Part shown: piece after piece, positions 8,823 through 19,300 of the stretch
Numbering within the stretch: position 1 is the stretch's first letter
How the letters are laid out: each line of letters opens with the position of its first letter
NCBI RefSeq assembly: GCF_007713685.1
Contig: NZ_VMRJ01000001.1
Coordinates: 540,129-604,128 of the forward strand
Reading direction: 5' to 3'
DNA length: 64,000 nt
From: Hymenobacter setariae
GTDB taxonomy: Bacteria; Bacteroidota; Bacteroidia; Cytophagales; Hymenobacteraceae
Position numbers and translations under genes: made by a program
Notes under the pieces: model-generated
The model's input: only the letters and a program-made list of their open reading frames with translations
The model's database searches: none
What the model was told of the DNA's origin: nothing

Positions 8823-9371
8823 CTATTGCATCTTATTGCTGCTCGCCGTCTGCGGGGCGGCCCCGTAGCGGCTCATTACCAGCCGGGCCGGCTGGCCCTG
8901 GCGCAGCTTGACTCTAAAGACATAATTGTACTCTTCGTCGCGGATTTCGCTGGGTAGCGGAGCTACTCCTAGGGCCGATAGCAGTGGCAGCAGCGTATTG
9001 GAATGGCCCACTACTACTACCGTTTTACCGCCAAACTCCCGGCTGAGGCGGGCAACTAGCGCAGCTGGGTTTTTGGCATCGTACACCTCGGGTGTGCGGG
9101 CGGTGGCCTGCGCCAGCGGAGCCAGCGTGGCGCGGGTACGGCGCGTATCGGTTGTGAACAGGGCTGCCGGGTGGCGCTTGGCGAGCAGGCGGCTCAGCTG
9201 CTGAGCGCGCACCTCGCCGGCGGGCGTCAGCGGCGGGTCGGCAAGGCCGGGCGTGAGGTCTTTTTCGGCATGGCGCACCAAATAGATGGTGACGGGTGGG
9301 CCCGCCAGCGCCGCACTCCACGTAAAGAGTAGCAGCAGGCTCAGTGCTAGCGGTAGCAGTTTCGTTTTCAT
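8823..9371 (-). CDS. Histidine phosphatase family protein (SixA/PGM-like), exported
   Basis: The 182-residue protein begins with a signal peptide (MKTKLLPLALSLLLLFTWSAALA). The mature part is a minimal histidine phosphatase domain: phospho-acceptor His in YLVRHAEKD (RHG/RHA motif), LTPAGEVRAQQL, an Arg in TDTRRTRATLAPLA, and the second His in VVGHSNTLLPLL. The core catalytic residues are present. An exported enzyme of this fold is more likely a phosphomonoesterase than a glycolytic mutase, but the substrate is unknown. It is divergent from the response regulator gene, with 170 bp between them. Confidence 0.85.
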   Translation of the reverse strand: MKTKLLPLALSLLLLFTWSAALAGPPVTIYLVRHAEKDLTPGLADPPLTPAGEVRAQQLSRLLAKRHPAALFTTDTRRTRATLAPLAQATARTPEVYDAKNPAALVARLSREFGGKTVVVVGHSNTLLPLLSALGVAPLPSEIRDEEYNYVFRVKLRQGQPARLVMSRYGAAPQTASSNKMQ

Positions 9372-9541
9372 TTGCTTAAGGAACTACGTAAGGGAAAGCA
9401 GTAAAATATTACCCTAGGTACGAAAGCCTAGGCATTTCGGCGAACGACTATCTTCATCAAATCAACAGCCAATCTTCATCTTTCCCTTAACACGGCGTGC
9501 CGTATGTTGCAGCATCAACTTCATCTCCCTCCCCCGATACC

Positions 9542-10228
9542 ATGCACGTTCTGCTAGTTGAAGACGAAAAAAGCCTGCACCAAGAAGTAAAGCAATTCTT
9601 GCAACAGGCTCAGTATTTGGTCGATTCGGCCTACACCTTCACCGAGGCTTCGGAAAAGCTGTACGTCAACTCCTACGACTTCGTGCTGCTCGACCTAGGG
9701 CTGCCCGGCGGCGATGGCCTGGAGCTGCTACGCGAGTCGCGCCGCAGCGAAAAGCAGGAGGCGTCCTTTATTATTCTCACCGCACGCGGCGACCTCGACG
9801 ACCGCATTAAAGGCCTCGACCTAGGAGCCGACGATTACCTGCCTAAGCCATTTTCGCTGCTCGAGCTCACTAGCCGCATGCAGGCCATCACGCGCCGCAA
9901 GTTTGGCCTGAAGCGCTCCGAAATCATCTTCGGCGATGGCTTCGTGATGGATGTAACGGCTCGCACCGTGCGCCACGGCGCCCCCGACTCGCCCGAGGTG
10001 CCGCTTACTAAGAAGGAGTTTGACCTGCTGAACTACCTGCTGCTGCACAAGGGCCGCGTGCTCACGCGCTTGCAGCTCGGCGAGCACCTGTGGGGCAACG
10101 TGCTAGAAGATGATTCGGACTCGAACTATATCGACGTGCACATTAAAAACGTGCGCAAAAAGCTGGCTCAGTTCGGCTCGGCCGACTTTATCGAAACGGT
10201 GCGCGGCATCGGCTACCGGGCGGTGTAA
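9542..10228 (+). CDS. OmpR/PhoB-family response regulator
   Basis: Starting at ATG 9542 (MHVLLVEDEKS), the 228-residue protein has a receiver domain with the acidic pocket (Glu7, Asp8), phospho-acceptor Asp51 (VLLDLGLPGGDG), Thr80 and Lys102 (LPKPF), then a winged-helix DNA-binding domain (about 130-226: TKKEFDLLNYLLLHKGRVLTR, SNYIDVHIKNVRKKL, ETVRGIGYR). An in-frame GTG 45 bp upstream was rejected because it would add a non-homologous leader. The gene is followed after 154 bp by a histidine kinase gene, its likely partner. A REP-like inverted repeat occupies that gap. Confidence 0.92.
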   Translation: MHVLLVEDEKSLHQEVKQFLQQAQYLVDSAYTFTEASEKLYVNSYDFVLLDLGLPGGDGLELLRESRRSEKQEASFIILTARGDLDDRIKGLDLGADDYLPKPFSLLELTSRMQAITRRKFGLKRSEIIFGDGFVMDVTARTVRHGAPDSPEVPLTKKEFDLLNYLLLHKGRVLTRLQLGEHLWGNVLEDDSDSNYIDVHIKNVRKKLAQFGSADFIETVRGIGYRAV

Positions 10229-10253
10229 CCCCTAGTAAGCTTACGGTTGCCCG

Positions 10254-10355
10254 TGCGAGCGTAACAAAGTGAAGCGCGGCAATCTTTCCTTCGCGTTGGA
10301 ATAGTAGTTCTATCGTGCAGGAGGGATTGCCGCGCTTCACTTCGTTACGCTCGCA
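10254..10355. repeat. REP-like imperfect inverted repeat between response regulator and kinase
   Basis: Arms of 31 bp (10254-10284 and 10325-10355) match at 30 of 31 positions around a 40-nt loop. The arm reads TGCGAGCGTAACAAAGTGAA then GCGCGGCAATC. The element lies between two genes of one operon and does not resemble coding sequence. It looks like a small mobile palindrome of the REP/BIME type, but no second copy is seen in this window. Confidence 0.75.
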
Positions 10356-10382
10356 AGGACACGTTATAGTTAGCGAATTTAG

Positions 10383-11744
10383 ATGAGACTTGAAACCAAA
10401 CTGGGCCTCTTCAACGGGCTTTCCAAGTTGCTGCTGGTAGTGCTAGGGGTGCTGCTGGTTCCGCCCGTAGTGCAGCGGGTGGCGGTGGTGCACACCGACG
10501 AACGCCTGCGCGAAAAGAAGAGCGAGGTGCTCAGCCTTATCGCTCGCGATGGCTTGGCTACCTTTTTGCGCGAAGAGCACGATGAGACGTATGCCGACTA
10601 TAATATTCTGAAACAAGAATATATTACCATTACGCCCCTAGGGCCGAGTGGCGCAACCGGCCCCGCCACTGAGCGCATTTTTGAGGAGCCGCGGCAGGTG
10701 GGCAAAGAGGTCGAAGACTTTCGTATTCTGAGCTGCGAAGTGCCGCTTGGGGCTACCAAAGGCGACACCACGCCCCGCCGCTACCGGCTCGAAATAGGCT
10801 CGTCGCTGGGTACTGTGGAGCTGCTCACCGATACGCTCCGCAGCCTAGCGCTGTGGGTGCTGGTGGCTGGGGCAGCCCTCACCGTATTTACCGATGCGGC
10901 CTTTGCCCATTACTCGCTGCGCCCCCTGCGCGAGCTTATTTCGCGCAAGCTGCGGGGCATCCGGCAGCCGGGCGAGTTCTCGTTCGAGCGGCTGCACACC
11001 GACACCACCGATTTTCGGCGGCTCGATGACTCGCTCTCCGCTCTCATGCGGCAGTTGCAAGCTTCGTTTGAGAAGGAGCGCGAGTTTATGAGCAACGTTT
11101 CGCACGAGTTGCTGACGCCCACCAGCATCTTGCAGTCGCGGTTCGAAAACATGCTGCAAGACCCTACCCTGCCCGAGCCCCACGCCCGCCAGATAGTAGA
11201 AAGCCAGCGCACCCTCTACCGCCTGCGCAACACGGTGCGCACGCTGCTGCTCATCGCCAACATCGAAAACGACCAGTACCTGCGCGACGCCAGCGTGAGT
11301 TTGCGCCAGACCGTAGCCGATGTGGCCGAGGAACTCGACGACCGCCGCCAGCAGCGCGAAATCTCGCTGCACGTCGACCTCAGCCCCGACTACGTGGTGC
11401 CCCAGGCCAATGCTACGCTGCTGCACACGCTGCTACGCAACCTACTCAGCAACGCACTCAAATACAACCACGAAGGCGGACAGGTGCGCGTCCTAGGTCG
11501 CATGCGTCCCGAAGGCGGCTATCAGCTACGCGTAGAAGACGACGGCCCCGGCATCGCTCCTGATAATGTGCCGCTACTCTTCGACCGCTTCCGGCGCTTC
11601 CACGCCACCGGCCCCAAGGCCCCCGAGGGCTATGGCCTAGGGTTGCCCATTGCCCAAACTATCGCGCAGTTTCATAAAGCCGAGCTGCGGGCCGAGTCGG
11701 AGCTCGGTAAGGGCACAGCGTTTGTGCTGGATTTTGCGGGGTAG
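10383..11744 (+). CDS. Sensor histidine kinase (partner of the OmpR-type regulator)
   Basis: The 453-residue kinase has one N-terminal membrane segment (about 10-35), a short periplasmic sensor region (about 36-150), a second membrane segment (about 155-178) and a linker. The HisKA domain has phospho-acceptor His241 in MSNVSHELLTP. The ATPase domain shows the N box (LLSNALKYNHEGG), G1 (DDGPGIAPD) and G2 (GYGLGLPIAQTI). It is a complete class I kinase facing the cytoplasm. It is encoded directly after its presumed response regulator but separated from it by a REP-like element. It converges with an AT-rich gene only 8 bp away, with no terminator visible. Confidence 0.9.
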   Translation: MRLETKLGLFNGLSKLLLVVLGVLLVPPVVQRVAVVHTDERLREKKSEVLSLIARDGLATFLREEHDETYADYNILKQEYITITPLGPSGATGPATERIFEEPRQVGKEVEDFRILSCEVPLGATKGDTTPRRYRLEIGSSLGTVELLTDTLRSLALWVLVAGAALTVFTDAAFAHYSLRPLRELISRKLRGIRQPGEFSFERLHTDTTDFRRLDDSLSALMRQLQASFEKEREFMSNVSHELLTPTSILQSRFENMLQDPTLPEPHARQIVESQRTLYRLRNTVRTLLLIANIENDQYLRDASVSLRQTVADVAEELDDRRQQREISLHVDLSPDYVVPQANATLLHTLLRNLLSNALKYNHEGGQVRVLGRMRPEGGYQLRVEDDGPGIAPDNVPLLFDRFRRFHATGPKAPEGYGLGLPIAQTIAQFHKAELRAESELGKGTAFVLDFAG

Positions 11745-11752
11745 ACTATACT

Positions 11753-12526
11753 TTAATAGTCTTCTATTTTGAATAGTGCTGTATCAAATACTACTTCGTT
11801 GTAATTATGATAAATTTTACGTTGATACCGCTTGCCATTGCGCATTTTATATAGCTCTATTTCTCCCTTTCCCATATCATATTCTAGGCCTGCTGTTTGT
11901 TCTATTGAGTCCCCTCGCCAGCGGTATACATCTTTAGAATGTATGCTATTTACACCGCCGAAATAGAAGGAATGCAATTTCTTTTTATTCCAATCGTATT
12001 CTATATTATACAGTGTCATTTTAGGTCGATAATGCAAAACTCCTGCGCTATCGCTCATAAAGACGTAAGGTCGCTTTTGCCCATGCATATTAGCGCATCC
12101 ATATACTATAAAATCTTCTTTATAATCACCATTTAAATCATCTGCCTTAAAATCAAAAGCATAATCGGCAAATGCAATTCTATTAGTTAAGCGCAAACCA
12201 GGGCCAACCGCTTGAAATAGCAATAACGCCGAGTCGGTAATCGCTACAATTCCTATTTTACCAGCATTTATATTTTCTCCATATAAAACATATTGGGAAC
12301 TGTCGTCTCGACTAACAAATTCGTTTGAATGCATATACTTAAGCAAAGAATCGGTTAACACCTTTTCTAGCGATTTAGGTTTACTAGTTTCCCTCGAACG
12401 ATTATTAGTTTGCTTATGATTATCGTATTGGCAAGAGCATACTAAATAGCTGAGAAAATAAGTTACTATCAGATATTTATGATTAAATAAGTGCCGAGTT
12501 ACTAAAACGATGTTATTAGTATTCAT
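11753..12526 (-). CDS. Hypothetical AT-rich lipoprotein
   Basis: I do not recognise this 257-residue protein. ATG at 12526 (MNTNNIVLVTRH) was chosen over a GTG 9 bp upstream. It has a hydrophobic N-terminus ending in a lipobox-like LVCSC. The middle contains DDLNGDYKEDFIVYGC, which resembles a calcium-binding FG-GAP/VCBS or integrin-like repeat, though only one copy is visible. Base composition is strongly AT-rich, unlike both flanking histidine kinase genes, and codons end mostly in A or T. This suggests recent acquisition. The protein is probably exported. Confidence 0.65.
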   Translation of the reverse strand: MNTNNIVLVTRHLFNHKYLIVTYFLSYLVCSCQYDNHKQTNNRSRETSKPKSLEKVLTDSLLKYMHSNEFVSRDDSSQYVLYGENINAGKIGIVAITDSALLLFQAVGPGLRLTNRIAFADYAFDFKADDLNGDYKEDFIVYGCANMHGQKRPYVFMSDSAGVLHYRPKMTLYNIEYDWNKKKLHSFYFGGVNSIHSKDVYRWRGDSIEQTAGLEYDMGKGEIELYKMRNGKRYQRKIYHNYNEVVFDTALFKIEDY

Positions 12527-12562
12527 ATAATCCACAGCTAAGCATTCTAAAATATCTTTATA

Positions 12563-15157
12563 CTACCCCACCGGCAAAGTCAGCGTGAGCTCGGTAAAAT
12601 CCCCTTCCTCACTATCCAGCACAAACGTGCCGCCGTGGCCCTTTGTGATGATATCGTAGCTTAAGGATAGCCCTAGGCCGGTACCTTCGCCGGTAGGCTT
12701 GGTGGTGAAAAAGGGCTGCAACACCTTCTGCCGGATGGCCTCCGGAATGCCAGAGCCGTTGTCACGAATCTGAATTTTGACTTGGCCCGCCTCGCGCTGC
12801 GTGCGCACCTGCACCTCGGGATGGTAGGCCGGCCCGGCGCTGCGGGCCTTTTGCTGCACGGCGTAGAAGGCATTGGTAAATACATTGAGCAGCACTCGAC
12901 TGAGGTCTTGCGGCACGGCGAGTACTGGCCCTAGGTGCGGGTCGAGGTGCAAGGCGAGCTTGGCCTCAAAGGCTTTGTCTTTAGCACGAGCGCTGTGGTA
13001 GGCCAGCTTGCCGTATTCTTCGATTAGCGCATTGAGGTCAATGGGCGTTTTTTGGCCAGTGCTGGTGCGGGCGTGCTCCAGCATCCCCTTCACGATGGTA
13101 GAGGCGCGGTGGCCGTGCTGGTTGATGCGCAGCAGGTTTTGGTGCACATCGGTCAGCAATTCATCTTCTAGAGCTGGGTCGGGACTGGGCTGGCGGCGGT
13201 GCTCCAGCAGTTCTTCCAGCAGCTCGGTGCTCACCTCAGAGAAATTATTGACGAAGTTGAGCGGATTCTGAATTTCGTGCGCGATACCCGCTGTGAGTTC
13301 GCCTAGGCTAGCCATTTTTTCCGACTGAATAAGCTGACTTTGCGCCGTTTTTAGCTCGGCCAGGGCATGCTGCAAGGCATCTTTCTGCTCACTGAGCTGC
13401 TCGTTGGCCAAGCGCCGGGCGCGGTTGTTTCGGCTCAGTGCGAAAGCAAACAAGGCCAGCAGCCCCACGCACACACCTAGGCCCACCACAAACTGCTCTT
13501 GCCGCCGGGCGGCTTGCGCCCGCAGCAGCCGCTCCTTGTTGAGGCGCTGAATTTGGGCTTCTTTCTTAAGTAAGTTTTGGCGGTACTCCAGCGCGGCTAG
13601 GCGGCGGGTGGTGGCCTCGGCAGTAAGACTGTCCTTGTAGGCAGTGTATTGCAAAAAGTACTGGTAAGCCTTGGCGTAGTCGCCCTCTTTGGCAAAAGCC
13701 GTGCTTAGGGCTTGGGTTTTGTCGCGCAGCTGGCGGCGGGCCGCTAGCTGGCGCACCACTTGCGGCGAACTGTGGCGGCCCGCTAGCAGCGTATCAAGCC
13801 ACTTATCGGCCTGCGTGATACGCGCCAAGCCTAGCCGACTTAGGGACAGGTTGGGTATGGCTGGCAGCGTGGGTACCGCCCCTAGGGCCGCCGCTAGGCT
13901 GCGCACCCGGCGCCGCTCGCCCGTGCCCAATAACCCATTGTCTGCCTCCTTGAGTCCAGCCGCTTTAAAGGCCGCGCTGGTGTTCATGGCGTCACCGAGC
14001 GCCTGTAGCAGCGGCGCGTAGAAATCGGCCTGGTCCGGCGCTTGGCGGGCTAGCTTCTGTTGCAACTGGCCTACTTGCCCTAGGGTCCAGCTAGCCTCGG
14101 CCACGTCGTGCAGTTGGCTGGCCAGCTGGGTAGCTTCTTGCAGCCGAGCCACGGCGGCCATGCGCTGCTGCGGCAGTTGCGTGGCCGCCATGCGGCTGAG
14201 TACTACCACTTGCACCGGCACGTAGGCCACACGCCGGGACTGCGCCAACACCGTGTCGAGCGCGCCGGGCGACGCGTGAGACTGCACTTTTTTCAGGCGC
14301 TCTATTTCGGCGGCTCGCCCATCGTTGGCTGCCTGAGGCAATATTTTTCCTTCTGGCCTGAACTCGATGCTGCCATTAACGGTGCTAGCTTTTAGCAGCG
14401 CCCCACCCTTGCCGAGAGTGGTCATTACTTCTTTGTGCCCGCTGGTGGTCGCGACGGGCAGGTTGGTATTGAGGCTGCCTGTGCTGGTGTTTAGCTGCAC
14501 TTGGGCCGAGTAGCCGGCCGGCACCTGCCACCGGATGCTGCCGTTGGTGGTGCGCACATCGAGGCCCTCGCCCTCCCACTGGCTGCCGCTGAGCACGATA
14601 GAGATACTGCCATTGATGACGCTGCCCGTCACTTGGCCGCCTAGGTTGCGTAGAGTCACGCTGCCGTTGCTGCCCCGAAACTCGACGCGGGCTTGTATGT
14701 CTTCGAGCCGAATACTGCCATTAGTCGATGACACGACGAGCGCCGTTTGGCGGGGCACAAATACTTCGTAGCGCACCACGCGCTCGGCGCCGTCGTCGGG
14801 CATGGTGGCCCGTAGTGCATTGCCCACCGCCGTAATGGCTACTGCCTGCACCAGCGTTTGGGCTTCCTCGGTAGTGCGGCCACCGCTCTGCACCAGCGCT
14901 TTAATGCGTACATCGGGCCCCGCCCAGCCGTGAACAGTAGTCCCACCATTGGGCCCATCAATGAGTAGCGACTGCCCCACGGGCGCGGGCATCGTTAAGT
15001 CGCGCACTTCGCAAAACTGCTGCTTCAGCCTGCCCACTCGTGCCCCCGGCCGGCAAGCCAGCGAAAAGGCCGGCTCGGCCGGAGCTTGCGCGGCGCCCGA
15101 CAGGCCTAGGCTGCTGAGCAACAATACGGTTAGTAAGGTTCGAAAAAGTGCTCGCAT
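12563..15157 (-). CDS. Hybrid-architecture histidine kinase: DUF4097 beta-repeat sensor, helical region, TM, HisKA-HATPase
   Basis: The 864-residue protein starts with a signal peptide ([21 protein letters not shown]). Residues about 60-270 contain repeated short beta modules of the DUF4097 putative-adhesin type ([44 protein letters not shown]). An alpha-helical, TPR-like region follows (about 290-545), then one membrane segment (about 552-572), a coiled coil, and a HisKA domain with His627 in [12 protein letters not shown]. The HATPase domain has [19 protein letters not shown] and [12 protein letters not shown]. No response regulator gene is adjacent, so the output partner is unknown. The sensor would face the periplasm. 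Confidence 0.85.
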   Translation of the reverse strand: MRALFRTLLTVLLLSSLGLSGAAQAPAEPAFSLACRPGARVGRLKQQFCEVRDLTMPAPVGQSLLIDGPNGGTTVHGWAGPDVRIKALVQSGGRTTEEAQTLVQAVAITAVGNALRATMPDDGAERVVRYEVFVPRQTALVVSSTNGSIRLEDIQARVEFRGSNGSVTLRNLGGQVTGSVINGSISIVLSGSQWEGEGLDVRTTNGSIRWQVPAGYSAQVQLNTSTGSLNTNLPVATTSGHKEVMTTLGKGGALLKASTVNGSIEFRPEGKILPQAANDGRAAEIERLKKVQSHASPGALDTVLAQSRRVAYVPVQVVVLSRMAATQLPQQRMAAVARLQEATQLASQLHDVAEASWTLGQVGQLQQKLARQAPDQADFYAPLLQALGDAMNTSAAFKAAGLKEADNGLLGTGERRRVRSLAAALGAVPTLPAIPNLSLSRLGLARITQADKWLDTLLAGRHSSPQVVRQLAARRQLRDKTQALSTAFAKEGDYAKAYQYFLQYTAYKDSLTAEATTRRLAALEYRQNLLKKEAQIQRLNKERLLRAQAARRQEQFVVGLGVCVGLLALFAFALSRNNRARRLANEQLSEQKDALQHALAELKTAQSQLIQSEKMASLGELTAGIAHEIQNPLNFVNNFSEVSTELLEELLEHRRQPSPDPALEDELLTDVHQNLLRINQHGHRASTIVKGMLEHARTSTGQKTPIDLNALIEEYGKLAYHSARAKDKAFEAKLALHLDPHLGPVLAVPQDLSRVLLNVFTNAFYAVQQKARSAGPAYHPEVQVRTQREAGQVKIQIRDNGSGIPEAIRQKVLQPFFTTKPTGEGTGLGLSLSYDIITKGHGGTFVLDSEEGDFTELTLTLPVG

Positions 15158-15409
15158 AACGTTGCTGAAAGCCCAACCACCACCGCAGTGTGCGGGCCGA
15201 CAAAGGAATTACCGACCGGGCTTTTAATCGTTACTGCCGACCCGTTATTTTAAGCTAGCCAGCTGGGCACGGCAAAACTATCGGTAACGATTCCTATTTG
15301 TGATAAGCTGTCGGCTTGCTAAAAAAGCGGCCAATTTTGGTACTGTGGCCCTTATGCGCTACCCGCCAGCTACCGTAACTTGCCGCATCCTTCCCCTTCG
15401 AAGCCCGAT

Positions 15410-16351
15410 ATGAAAGTCAGAAAAGCCGTCATTACGGCGGCCGCCCGCGGCGAGCGGCTCTACCCCGTAGCCGATACTATTCAGAAAGCCATGCTGCCGG
15501 TCGTGGACCTCGATGGCCTGCACAAGCCTACCATTCAAATTATTGCCGAAGAAGCTTTTAGCAGCGGTATTGAAGAGCTATGTGTCGTTTGCGCCCCCGG
15601 CGATGGCGAGCGCTACCTCAGTGCCTTTGCCTCACTGCGCGACAACCTAGGGCGCTCGTACCAGGGCAGCGACTGGGCCACCCAGCAGGCCGACAAAATC
15701 GACTTTCTACTAAGCCGCCTGCACTTTGCCGAGCAAGCCGAGCCGCTGGGCTACGGCCACGCCGTGGCTTGCGCCCGCGATTTTGTGCAGGATGAACCGT
15801 TTTTGCTGCTGCTTGGCGACTATCTCTACGTATCGGCCCGGCCGGGGCAGCGCTGCGCGGCCCAACTGCTGGCGCTGGCTACACAAGAAGGCTGCTCGGT
15901 ATCGGCCGTGAACCCCACTATTGAGCACCAGATTGGGCGCTACGGCACCCTCACCGGCGCGCTCGTGGCCGGGCAAGCGGGCGTGTATGAAATTGAGAAA
16001 ATCATCGAAAAGCCCTCGCTCAGCACCGCCGAGCTGGAGCTGCAAACGCCCGGCCTGCGCGCTGGGTACTACTTGTGCTTCTTCGGAATGCACGTGCTCA
16101 CGCCCAGCATTTTCGGCATTCTGGAGCGCCACCAGGCTACCAGCAACGGCAATCTGCTGCTGACGCCTGCCCTGCAAGAGCTGGCCGAAACCGAGAAATA
16201 CCTGGCCCTCGAAGTGCAGGGTACCCGCTACGACCTCAGCCGCCCGCACGGCCTGCTGCGCGCTCAGCTGGCCCTAGGGCTAGCCGGCGAGGCACGTACC
16301 GCTACACTCAGCACCATGGTCGAACTGTTGGCCGAGGCCAACGGCCGCTAA
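15410..16351 (+). CDS. GalU-like nucleotidyltransferase (UTP-glucose-1-phosphate uridylyltransferase family)
   Basis: From ATG 15410 the 313-residue protein begins MKVRKAVITAA as GalU proteins do; a TTG start 30 bp upstream was rejected. The nucleotide loop AARGERLYPVADTIQKAMLPV corresponds to the GxGTRLxPxTxxxPKxMLPV motif with several changes, though the key Lys is kept. QAEPLGYGHAVACA and EPFLLLLGDYLYVS match the sugar- and metal-binding region, with the usual second Asp of GDD replaced by Tyr. IIEKPS and RYDLSRPHGLLRAQ follow as expected. It probably makes an NDP-sugar, but the altered motifs make glucose-1-phosphate uncertain. It is 26 bp upstream of the kinase/UDPGP fusion gene and probably in one operon with it. 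Confidence 0.78.
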   Translation: MKVRKAVITAAARGERLYPVADTIQKAMLPVVDLDGLHKPTIQIIAEEAFSSGIEELCVVCAPGDGERYLSAFASLRDNLGRSYQGSDWATQQADKIDFLLSRLHFAEQAEPLGYGHAVACARDFVQDEPFLLLLGDYLYVSARPGQRCAAQLLALATQEGCSVSAVNPTIEHQIGRYGTLTGALVAGQAGVYEIEKIIEKPSLSTAELELQTPGLRAGYYLCFFGMHVLTPSIFGILERHQATSNGNLLLTPALQELAETEKYLALEVQGTRYDLSRPHGLLRAQLALGLAGEARTATLSTMVELLAEANGR

Positions 16352-16377
16352 TCATTGAGGCATTCCTGAATTTACCC

Positions 16378-19300
16378 ATGAATATCCTCATTGAGACGAT
16401 AACCGCGACCGACCCCGCCAAGCGGGACCGGTCGTTTTACGAGCTAGCTAAGAGTCTTTCTGCAAAGGACTTGCTAAAGAGCCTGCGCGAGCTGGACGAC
16501 TTCCGCAAGGCCACCCCCAGCCTCTACGACAAGGTGCGGGCCATCCTGTTTTTGTATGCCGGTTTCCGGTTTTTCTTGCAGGAAGCGCCCGCCACGCCGG
16601 CCGTAGGCAAAATTCCCTACGCGGGCTTCGAGGATTTGCTAGCGCGGCGCTTCGAGCACGCCATCAGCACCTTCCTGGCCGAGCTGGATACGCACGGGCC
16701 CAATGCCATGCTTTTCAGCGCGCTCGCCGATAGTTACCATCAGCTGTCCTTCCAGACCCTAGCCAACCAGGTGCGCAAAAGCGTGCGCTCGAGCAAGGGC
16801 AACCAGTGGATGTTCCGCGTCGGGCACCAAGACGAGCACCCCATCCGCATCCATAAAGCGCTGCTCCAGCGTCCTGAGGGCACACTGTTCTACCCGGTGC
16901 TGCACGAGCACACGGCAGTGCGCATGGATTTGACGCACAGCGGCTGGTCGGACATCTTCTTCCTGGGCATGGATTACCCCGAGGGCGCGCGGGTCGTCAA
17001 CCTCTCGATAGACCTAGGGGTATTTGGGCGCGACAAAGACATTCGGCCGCCGCTGCACGCCTACGTGCGCGTCATCGCCGAGCCGGTGCTGCGCCTCACG
17101 AGCATCGACCTGAACACGACCAAGGACGTGACCGATTTGGCCGATTTGTTCAACTTTGGCAACGATTACCTGAGCTTAGTAAAGGCGGGCGTGATTGCCT
17201 CAGGGCTCATCCCACCCTCGTTTGAGGGCACGGCTCAGTCGCTGCCGCAGTTGCTAGAGCGCATCGTGGCGCCAGGCATGGGTATCGAACTGGTCACCAA
17301 GGTTAATGACATTCCGAAGGGCTCGCGCTTTGCAGTTTCGACTAACCTCCTAGGGTGCATTATCAGCCTGCTGATGCGTGCTACCGGCCAAACTAAAAAC
17401 CTCACCGGCGGCCTCGACGAGAACGAGCGCCGGCTGGTGGCCTCGCGGGCCATCCTAGGCGAGTGGATTGGCGGCTCGGGCGGCGGCTGGCAAGATTCGG
17501 GCGGCGTGTGGCCGGGCATCAAGGCGATTCAGGGTACGTTTGCCCAGGCCGGCGACCCTGAGTTTGGCATCAGTCGGGGCACGCTGCTGCCCCGTCACCG
17601 CGTGCTGAGTGGCGACGACATTCACCCCGAAATGGGCGAGCGCATTCGCAACTCCTTGGTGCTGCTGCACGGTGGCATGGCCTCCAACGTGGGCCCCATC
17701 CTGGAGATGGTGAGCGAGAAATACCTGCTGCGCGGCGAGAAGGAATGGGCGGCCCGCCAGTTCACTAACCAGGTGTTTGACAACATCCTAGGTGCTTTAA
17801 AAGAGGGCGACGTGCCCAAGCTGGCCGCCAATACCGCCCGCAACTGGGAGTATCCGATTAAGACGATTATCCCCTGGGCCTCAACCTACTTTACGGAGGA
17901 AATCATTGCCCGCGCCAAGCAGCAGTTCGGGGCCGATTACTACGGTTTTCTGATGTTAGGCGGCATGTCGGGCGGCGGCATGGGCATGTTTGTGAACCCC
18001 GAGCGCTACGAGGAATACAAGCTGCGCGTGCTGGAGCTGCTGCGCTCGACCAAGCAGGAGCTGTCGGCCGCGCTGCCCTTCGCCATGGAGCCGGTAGTAT
18101 ACAACTGGGACATTAATTACAAGGGCAGCTGGAGCACGCTGCACGAGGGCGCCGAGGCGCTGATGCCTGAGCAGTACTACGCCATTCACGTCTCGCAACT
18201 CGTTAAGCAAGACCCCGCTACTATCTCCTACATTCGGCGGGCAGAGGTCGATTTCTTCACCGCCCACTGCGAGCAAAACAACCTGGCCTATCCCCTGCTG
18301 CGCACCATCGTCAGCAACTTGTTTCAGGTGTCAGACCCCGGCGCGCAGGGCAACCGCAGCGCCGAAAACGACAAGGCCGAGCGCATCAAGCAGGAAAACG
18401 GCTTCGACTACATTCAGCACGAAGATATTCGTGCCGACTTGCAAAAAGGCCGCATTGGCCTCTCGCGCAACCAGTTGCCTGCCGAAACCACCATCGCCGA
18501 CGTGCTACCCGGCGACGCCGCCCAGCTTACCGACCTAGGCGAGTACACTGCCGCCGGCGAAGCTGCCCTGCGCGCCGGCAAAGTCGGCGTGCTGAGCCTG
18601 GCGGCCGGCGTGGGCAGCCGCTGGACCAAGGGCGCAGGTGTTATCAAGGCCCTGAACCCCTTCGTGGAAATTGAGGGCCGCATGCGCAGCTTCCTCGAAA
18701 TCCACCTGGCCAAAACGCGCCGCACGGCCGAGCGCTACGACGCCGTGATTCCGCACCTTGTGGCCACGAGCTACCTCACGCACGCCCCCATTCAGGCGCA
18801 CCTAGCCAAAACCGGCAACTTTGGCTACGGCGGGCCGGTGTACCTCTCGGAGGGCCGCTCCATCGGGCAGCGCTTCGTGCCGATGGCTCGCGACCTGCGC
18901 TTTTTGTGGGAGGAAATGCCCCAGGAAACGCTCGACGTGAACAAGCAAAAAGTGCGCGACGCCGTGCGCAACACCATGATAGGCTGGTCTAAAGCCAAAG
19001 GCGAAGGCACCGACTACGTGGACAACATTGCCGGGCAGCGCTTCTCGCCCCTCGGCCACTGGTACGAGGTATCAAACCTGCTGCGTAACGGCACCCTGGC
19101 CCGCCTGCTGCGTGAGCAGCCGCAGGTCGAAACCCTGATGCTGCACAACATCGACACGCTCGGCGCCGACCTCGACGCAGCGGCCCTAGGCTACCATTTG
19201 GCCTCGGCTAACGTGCTGACCTTCGAAGTAGTAGCCCGTCGCATTGAGGACCGCGGCGGCGGATTGGCCCGCGTAAATGGCCAGTTGCGCCTGCTCGAAG

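Noticed and set aside
16075..16377. 101-codon N-terminal extension of the kinase/UDPGP protein
   Set aside because: It overlaps the end of the GalU-like gene out of frame and reads as an Arg/Pro/Ala-rich shadow; MNILIETI at 16378 is a natural start.
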